Made by a program: the position numbers and the translations under genes. Under the pieces are notes generated by a model. That model saw nothing but the letters and a program-made list of their open reading frames with translations, was not told where the DNA came from and did no database searches. This document shows positions 57,586 to 64,000 of a DNA stretch of 64,000 nt, in pieces. The stretch is taken from the NCBI GenBank assembly GCA_001986395.2, contig MQVO02000005.1:868001-932000 (forward strand), in the 5' to 3' direction. Source of the DNA: Irpex lacteus (taxonomy: Eukaryota > Basidiomycota > Agaricomycetes > Polyporales > Irpicaceae). How positions within the stretch are numbered: the stretch's first letter is position 1; every line of letters begins with the position of its first letter.

Positions 57586-59638
57586 TCACAACACAATCAA
57601 CTCTCCCCTCCTAGTACCCAGCACCACACTCCCCGTAACCTCCGACAACGCACAATGCGTCAAATCATCTGGCAACCCGCCTTCCATCAGTCCAGTCCAT
57701 CAGCATAGAAAGTATCGATAAACAGTGAGATACGTACCTCGTAGATCGTAAGAACTCTTCATCTCGTGTATACAAGTGCTCGCTATCGCAGCGTACGGTT
57801 TCTCCGTCGATCTTTCCGCGTTACCAACCTTTGCAGTACTACTACTACCCTCCCCCTCCGCATTAAACGCCCCGGCATAATCCCTCGCAGCGAACCCAAA
57901 CACCGACCTCCCCATACTCGTCCGATGCCGTTCCACCCATATCCCGCGCATCCCTTGGGCCCCCAGTGCACATGTGGAGATTAACCCGCGCGTGCCACCT
58001 TGTGGCGTGTATCCGCTTCTTGGTTGAAGTTGACTTGTAGTAGGAGGAGGATCGGTGTTTGAGGAGGAGGAGGGTACGTATTGGGCCATGTGGTGTGCGG
58101 CTAGGAGCAGGAGTGTGAAGTCTAGTGGTGGGGAGGTGAATTCGTGGGTGACACTAGCAGATTCGGAGACTGAAGTCGACGGTGGAAGAGAATTAGCCTG
58201 GGGTGGCTCGAGAGAGAACCTGACTTCGACGCCATAATGGAACAGCCCACGAAGGACATTATACGCCAAGAACGTCGTCCTACACGTCGCACCTCTCTCG
58301 TCCTCCTCAAACACCATCTTCGGCTCAGAGAACACCGCCCCTCGCACAGTGACGAGATCCACCGGGTTCGGATGCGGTAATTGCACACAGTGCGGATGTC
58401 TCCGACCACGAAAGTTCAGCGAGTCCATGCGTAGGGTCTTATTGTTCTGAGTCTGAGATGATGGGACTTCGTTGGTTTCGGGTAGGAAGTCGAGTGTGAG
58501 GAGCTCGATGGAGGAGTTTAGGAGGCAGAGGAGGTGGTGGGGGGTTAGGAAGTGCGTCGCGATGACCATGTTGTACTGTCAATCAATCCCATACCATATC
58601 ATCAGCATGAGTGGACTAATATTATCACACAACGAAGGAAGGGAAAGCACTGACGATCTCATCTTCGTTTTCATCTAGCTTGACTTCCCAGTACGAGTCC
58701 GTCGGCCAATGCCAGAAGTGGAGGTTCAGCGCAAAGCCGAAGACGAGAAGCTTTGAGGTGGGTGAGATGGCTCGCATGATGTATATAGAGAAGGGCGTCG
58801 TGCCGACTGAGGCTACTAGTTCTGGTTGGAGGTGTTTTGTTTTTACGTTGATCTTTACTATCATAATCACCGGCTAATAGCAGATGGTCAACGTTAATAA
58901 CGGATTGTCAGAAACTGCACGACTCGGACGGAAGACTCGGAAGCGTACATACCTGACTAGACAGTGCGAGCACGATCGCCTTGTCTCCAGGATCAACACA
59001 CGCAGCAGAAGATATAAACGCCCCATGCACCCTCTCCTGCAGCACACAAACTGGCCTCACCTTTCCCTTTTTCTTCCCCCAACTGCCGTTAGGCGAAAGC
59101 CCCGCATAGCCCGCATTGGCATCGTCGGGGTAAAGGTCCCACAGCTCGTAACACCCCTCTTGAAACACAACAACAAGCCAGCGGTCCAGAAGCATGTGCA
59201 TATCCTGGATGGATCGGTGGTCCAGTCTCGCTAGCGCACCACCACTGGAGCTCGAGTGCCACTCGGATAGGACGTCGGGCTGGACGGGGAGGGTGTGTGG
59301 CCGTTTGTGTAGCCAGGACGTTGCGGTGGTGTGTACTGAGGTAGCTAGAGCTTCTATATCTCTAGTTTCGGTGTTGAGTAACTGTAGTCCATGGCCTAGG
59401 CTATGAGGTATAGGGTACAGTGTTGATTGATCGAGGAGGATCGTCTCCCAGATTGAGCGTTCGTGCGTCAGGTGGAAGCATCGTCTGCAAGTCTAATTGG
59501 AGGTGTGAGCGTGTGTATAGAGTAATGTGGTGAGATGTTTACGTTTACCTTGCGTAGGGAGAATACGTCCACTATCTCCATGTGCCTTGCGATGCATATG
59601 TGCACCTCGTCCGGGAGGTCCAAGAACGTCGCGGTCAT
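57586..59638 (-). CDS. F-box protein with large C-terminal domain
   Basis: Probable SCF adaptor. Five exons (59638-59549, 59492-58953, 58873-58655, 58575-57738, 57680-57586) give 593 aa. The F-box is at the very start: TATFLDLPDEVHICIARHME, IVDVFSLRKTCRRCFHL, RSIWETILLD. The body has short beta-strand-like repeats (LLDRWLVVVFQEGCYELWDL, FALNLHFWHWPTDSYWEV, HHLLCLLNSSIELLTLDF) that suggest a beta-propeller, but no clear WD repeats. The last exon is short and was found by phase; it ends VVLGTRRGELIVL and stop. Reading through without it gives a false tail. Agaricomycete genomes hold many such F-box genes. Confidence 0.8.
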
Positions 59639-59916
59639 CGTGCAATCTAAGGTCAAAACTCTACCAGGGACATACGTCAGAATCCCTTCAACTTGAAATA
59701 TATAAACCTACCTCCCAACAGACTGTTTCTCTCCTCTCGAGAGGTTGGTGGCGTGTGCGAACTTGAATCGTTACCAAATCCGAGTCCGAGCTTTACTATT
59801 CCTCCACGTGGCATCCACGCGCTCCGATCCGTCGCGGCAGCCCATTCCGACCACACATATCGCCGACCCACTGGATTTCTCAGCAGCCTCCAGCTCAACC
59901 ACAGACCACGACCACC

Positions 59917-60580
59917 ATGTTCCGCGCTGCCTTCCGCTCATCTGTAAGTATTGTCTCTCTATGTTGTCTTCTTAAGTTATCAGAAGAAAGGCTAACAACT
60001 CTGATATTGGATGCGTAGTTCTCACCACTCCGGGTGACACCGTCAATCCCACCACGCTCACTAGCCATCGCCCGCCGGTACATCACCCAAGAAGCCCGCC
60101 AAAAAATCCAGTCAGCAATCGACAGCACGCCCGTCGTGCTCTTCATGAAAGGCACGCCCGCACAGCCACAATGCGGGTTCTCGCGCGCGGCGATCCAGGT
60201 GCTGGAGTTGCAGGGCGTGCCGGAGGAGAAGCTCAAGACGTTTAACGTCCTGGAGGATAGCGAGTTGAGGAGCAGTATCAAGGAGTTTTCGTACGTGTGT
60301 TGCTCTACTTTTGTAAGATGGTGGTGTGCTGAGGATGGGGTGAATAGGGAGTGGCCGACGATTCCGCAGCTTTATGTGGATGGGGAGTTTGTTGGTGGTT
60401 GTGATATTCTGCTGAGCAGTACGTCTGACATCCCGACACACTACACTACGCTTACTGACAGGTTATGCTGTTCCAGTGCACCAGTCTGGCGAACTTGAAG
60501 AGCTCTTTGAGAAAAAGGGAGTCATCCCGCCGTTACCGGTCGAGCAGACCCCCGCCGCGGAAGCCGCCAAGTCATCATGA
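59917..60580 (+). CDS. GRX5: Mitochondrial monothiol glutaredoxin Grx5
   Basis: Monothiol glutaredoxin that carries and hands over [2Fe-2S] clusters in the mitochondrial matrix. Four exons (59917-59943, 60019-60290, 60348-60418, 60477-60580) give 157 aa. The N-terminus [18 protein letters not shown] with [11 protein letters not shown] is a mitochondrial presequence. The core has [20 protein letters not shown] with the CGFS active site, [38 protein letters not shown] and [19 protein letters not shown]. All key residues of the class (Lys before the GTP-P loop, CGFS, TIPQ, GGCD) are there. Its neighbour ZIM17 also serves the mitochondrial matrix. Confidence 0.96.
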
Positions 60581-60755
60581 TGAGCATGGTCATCCATTAA
60601 TATTCGATCCTCCTACGTGTATGTACGTACGGGATTTCTACATAGACATTAATTGCTTTCGCGTCATTACGGCCAGACGAAGATTGTATTATATTACAGC
60701 TCATCCCATATTCTACCCCCCTCAACCCTATACTTCCCAGTTCGATCACGTACGC

Positions 60756-61763
60756 TTATTCAGGCGGTGCGTACTCGATCGTCAAGTCCCCATCCGTCGC
60801 CCCTCGCCGCACCCTCTCGCCCTTCGCCCGCATGAGATCCTCTACCGTCTTTAACGTACCCTCTTCTGTGCTCTCTTTGAACCAGCCTAGGTGGTCTGCT
60901 ATGAGATGCCTACGTGCAACCGATTAGTGAGTAAGGCTAGTCGAAGAAGTCTAAAGCATACGTGGAGCAGTCACACGATCCACGGAGTAATGTATTGCGA
61001 CCAGGTATCACCTTCACGCATAATTCACCGGCACACAAGCACTCCCTTTCCCTGGGAAGACTCCCCCACCACCGCCAACTCCAAAAATAAAGAATAAGAA
61101 AACAACTCACCGGTTCTTACACCCAGGACACTGCACGATGACGATCCCCCTCTCATAGCTCCTCCTCGTGAACTCATGCGTCGAGCGTGTCTCGCATTGT
61201 GGGACCGTACACGTGAACGTCAAGGATAACCGCGGTTCGTCCGGCTGAGTTAATGTTTTCGTTTGCGTCTGCGTTTTTTGAGGTTGAGGTTGAGTTTTTC
61301 GAGTTTGAGGTTGAGAAGAGTAGGGAGGTGTTTGCGATGCTACCTCCTTCGCTGTGTCCACGTCGGATTTAGAGACGGAGGTCGTGTCTGTTTGCGTTTC
61401 GTTCGAGGCGGAGGTGGATGACGGAGCTTTTTGTGATGGTGGTGCGCTGTATGGAGACTCTGTGTTGAGAACGTGGTACCGAGACTGCTCGGCTCCCGAG
61501 CTGGCCTTGTCGACGTTTTGTTTCGAGACGGAGGTCGTGTCTGTCTGTGTGGACGTAGACTCGTCCCGGGCTGGTTTATGAGGATTGTCGAGTGCGCGTG
61601 CTGAGCATGTGAACGACCGCGTATTCGTTGGTGTTGCCCAGATTCGACATCGAGCAGCTGCAGAATGAGATTGAGCTGGTAGCACTAGTAAATTGCGTTT
61701 GGAAGCCGGTATGGGAGGGAGGGAAGACCGGGAGGTTCTGAGTGCGCGTGCGAAGGTTTGCAT
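60756..61763 (-). CDS. ZIM17: DNL-type zinc finger protein, mitochondrial Hsp70 escort (Zim17/Tim15/Hep1)
   Basis: Keeps matrix Hsp70 soluble and aids protein import. Two exons (61763-61111, 60909-60756) give 268 aa, joined over a 201-base intron. Start chosen at MQTFARALRTSRSSLPPIP, a clear presequence; an upstream in-frame ATG at 61883 would put 40 non-presequence residues in front. The middle is long, Thr/Gln/Ser-rich and repetitive (two copies of a TQTDTTSVSK motif), longer than in yeast. The DNL zinc finger reads LTFTCTVPQCETRSTHEFTR, RSYERGIVIVQCPGCKNRHL, then IADHLGWF. The four cysteines (CTVPQC, CPGC) bind zinc. DHLGWF replaces the usual DNLGWF, an Asn to His change at the name-giving position. 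Confidence 0.93.
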
Positions 61764-63513
61764 GGTCGTCGGTTGTCGGGCGGGAGTAGCAGATAATCGT
61801 GGGGTGTGCAGGTGGAGGTTGTGAAGGAGGTGGTCAAGGTTACAGAGAGAGGTGTGCTCGTCGTCGATGGCGACTTGTGGCACGTCAATTTGAAGCGCAC
61901 TTGAAGGCGGCCATCATTATTCATCCAAGTCTCCATACGCGCTCTCGTGATGTGACGTCGGTCGCACGTGTTTGCACTTATGAGTCAGAGAAGAAGTTAC
62001 AATGCGTTTGGTTTACGAGGTTGTTATTGCTAAGAACCAGTTTTATTGATGTCTATGAATGCCTTTTATGTATGCTTGCTGTAGTTGTTACCATACGGAA
62101 GAGTAGTACTGCTACTGTAGCCACTAAGTACTTCTGCTTTTCATCAAATGTCAATGCTCTCTTCCCGACTACTTACTTAAATGCGAGTTCACCCGACACA
62201 TTACGCCTCCAGGCCTAGGGATCCCGAGTCCAAGATCGTATCCAACCCCAAGTCACCGCCGGCTCCATCCATCCATCCATCCGTCTGATTCTGTCACCTC
62301 GACCCCGCCCGCCGGCGGTTTCCATGTACCTAAGTACTCAAGTATCCATTGCAACGGTGCAACGTACGTCGGCGATCTATCTATGAAAGTCAGATCGACG
62401 AATGATGATCAGAGCACTGCTGGTAAGTACTCCTCGCCATCGTGCAAATCGACGATGTCCATGGAGATGTGGATGTTCTTCTTCATCAACTTTCTTTGTC
62501 ACTTCGTAGTAAGTATGCCGGCCTCTCACGACTGACTGACCACCTCATGCTCAGGCTTCCTGTGAAATGAAATTACAGCAATACGTTGAGTGCGCCGGTA
62601 GAAGTAGCACGTAGCTCCTCGAGGCACGCTAGTCGAGGAATCGAAGAACGCGTCGAGATCACGGTCTATACTGTAAAGAGTGGGAGCTACACACCTCGTT
62701 TTGACCTAGAGCTGAACTGCGTGAAATAAGGTAGTAAGCGAATTTAAAAGCTTCGGTACTAGGCTCTCATTTGACCACTGCAATAAGAATGGAAGTACAT
62801 ACCGTTCTGCACGACTTGGACACGGAGCTCACCTGAGTTGGATAGGCATCCTCAGTAGGTTCCATTGCGCCCGGACCCTTTGTGTGTGCGGTAAGAACGG
62901 ATAGGGTGGATGCGGCGGGTGTCACGGTTGATTTTAGGAGGGTCATGCTACCCTCCCATCACGCCTGGTCTTGTTACACTGTTCTCTCGGGAGTCTCTAA
63001 TCATGATACACCAACGATGCAACAAAACGCTTACACACCTCGCGTCTCGCTCACAAGACAATTCGGATTTCCTCCCTAGAAATTCGGAAATCAACCCCCA
63101 CAGCATTACCAACGAAACGCTTACTTCATGTTTCCGTTTCGCTCCCAAGACAATAACAATTCGGATTTCTCTCCCTCCCTATGTATAAAAATTCGGATAT
63201 CACAGCAACAACAATCAGTCCAGACTCTAAGAGAAGAATGAGCGGCGGATGTCGAAGATGGGATTAAATGTCACCATGGACTTCCTTTGATCTCTGACGT
63301 CTGGACATGTACGCCATCTCTAAAATGGAATCAGCAGCAAGTAGCCAGGAAGTAGAAGTTTGTGTGGATGGGTGTGAAGTTGATCGTGACGACGTGGCCA
63401 GGGTGACAGCAGCCAAGACTAATACTGGCCTCGTCAGTGCTATACAGTAGTCAGCACGAGTAAGCATCATTGTCCACTGTCTTACCACATACATACCCAC
63501 GCCAATAAAGGTC
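61764..63513. other. Long intergenic stretch with simple and direct repeats
   Basis: Upstream of ZIM17 and otherwise without a supported gene. A (CCAT)n microsatellite lies near 62265-62282. The direct repeat at 63013-63201 is listed separately. Plus-strand frames at 61799-62218 and 62882-63188 look random. Confidence 0.4.
63013..63201 (+). repeat. Imperfect tandem duplication, unit about 90 bases
   Basis: Two units, about 63013-63095 and 63106-63201. Both contain acgaaacgctta/acaaaacgcttac, then tcgct and caagaca, attcggattt, a ctccct run and aattcgga. The second ends with a TATAAAA-like tataaaaatt. Confidence 0.65.
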
Positions 63514-63819
63514 CTATAGAGCAGGTAGATGGCCTACCGACGACTGCCGACTTCTGACTTCTGAGTTCTGGGTTTTGTGCGCCAGGTAGAATGGTTTATC
63601 CTGTGAGGCGTCGAGTGGCAAGTCGACGTCGGAATCGCAACAAACAGTTTGTTCGGGGTCGCCATCGATATCGCGTCGAGCACGAGTTGCTTCTGCCTCG
63701 TCGATGGCTACGAACAACAGGAGGAATGAATGGACACATACAAACGACTTGCGTATGTAGGCGAAATTAGGATGCATGCACATTGCGCAGCCTGTGTTTT
63801 CAACGGCGGAGGAAGGCAT
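63514..63819 (-). CDS. Weak candidate gene, 101 aa or part of a larger one
   Basis: Not recognised. One open frame with an acidic, charged middle (EAEATRARRDIDGDPEQTV, CCDSDVDLPLDASQD). A 34-base segment (GTATGT to TTCGTAG) in it could be read as an intron but is very short, and removing it breaks the frame. No signal peptide. It may be the 3' part of a gene from the right edge. Low support. Confidence 0.25.
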   Translation of the reverse strand: MPSSAVENTGCAMCMHPNFAYIRKSFVCVHSFLLLFVAIDEAEATRARRDIDGDPEQTVCCDSDVDLPLDASQDKPFYLAHKTQNSEVRSRQSSVGHLPAL

Positions 63820-64000
63820 GCGTCATACAGCAAGTAGTAAGCTCCAGTCTACTGTAAGTTTGCTGATGATGGTGAACGGAGGAGGTGTGGGGTTCGGGGT
63901 GTAAAACAACGGATACCGACCTGCTCTCCATGGAACAGTCTCTCAGTCTGAGTTGGTTGCCTACACGAAGGGGATCCCTGGGAGGATTTTCTTGCCGCGA

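Noticed and set aside
1..64000. Search for CRISPR arrays, rRNA, LTR pairs and transposase or reverse transcriptase motifs
   Set aside because: None recognised by eye; a fungal nuclear window is not expected to hold CRISPR, and no RT or DDE signature was seen.

Overview
The window is nuclear DNA from a filamentous basidiomycete, most likely a wood- or litter-decaying agaricomycete. Genes are broken by many 50-60 bp GT-AG introns with GTRNGT-like donors. The gene set includes a GH7 cellobiohydrolase with a CBM1, two secreted class 3 lipases, DUF6533 and DUF6535 membrane proteins, F-box and BTB families and a mitochondrial housekeeping set. No bacterial-type operons, tRNAs, rRNAs or clear intact transposons were seen. 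All gene models were assembled by hand from reading frames and splice signals; where exon phases close exactly this is stated.

Layout. 0-10 kb: a ZNFX1/NFX1-type SF1 helicase (minus, runs off the left edge), the mitoribosomal GTP-binding protein DAP3/mS29, an F-box protein and secreted lipase A (minus). 10-15 kb: a sparse stretch that at first looks empty but holds three small multi-exon genes of unknown function (10.8-11.3, 13.0-13.9 and 14.2-14.9 kb), found only by chaining exons. 15-26.6 kb: a MEF2-type MADS-box regulator, a large DUF6535 membrane protein, secreted lipase B (a close paralogue of A in inverted orientation), a DUF6533 membrane gene with damaged-looking joints and a Zn2Cys6 protein. 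27-35.6 kb: the GH7-CBM1 cellobiohydrolase, a long non-coding stretch, a small secreted protein and a tandem pair of BTB proteins. 36-44.2 kb: a coiled-coil membrane protein, a small proline-rich single-pass membrane protein and the divergent pair HGH1/SPT20. 46.4-52.6 kb: a GATA factor, a dienelactone hydrolase and an Sds3-like Rpd3-complex subunit. 52.9-64 kb: argininosuccinate synthase, a protein with a Cys/His-rich end, a convergent intergenic region with a three-copy repeat, an F-box protein, mitochondrial glutaredoxin Grx5, the Hsp70 escort protein Zim17 and a weak open frame.

How they relate. Three nuclear genes serve mitochondria (DAP3, GRX5, ZIM17). Several serve transcription or chromatin (MADS, Zn2Cys6, GATA, SPT20/SAGA, Sds3/Rpd3). 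Two support translation (HGH1 folds eEF2; DAP3). The secreted enzymes (GH7, two lipases) fit plant-polymer and lipid degradation. The accessory part (about 5-35 kb) is looser, duplicated and richer in lineage-specific families; the part from 36 kb on is denser and more conserved. I found no convincing new multi-gene system. The best leads are the hidden small genes at 10.8-14.9 kb, the frame break in SPT20, the decaying DUF6533 gene, the GC-AG intron in ARG1 and the repeats at 57 and 63 kb.
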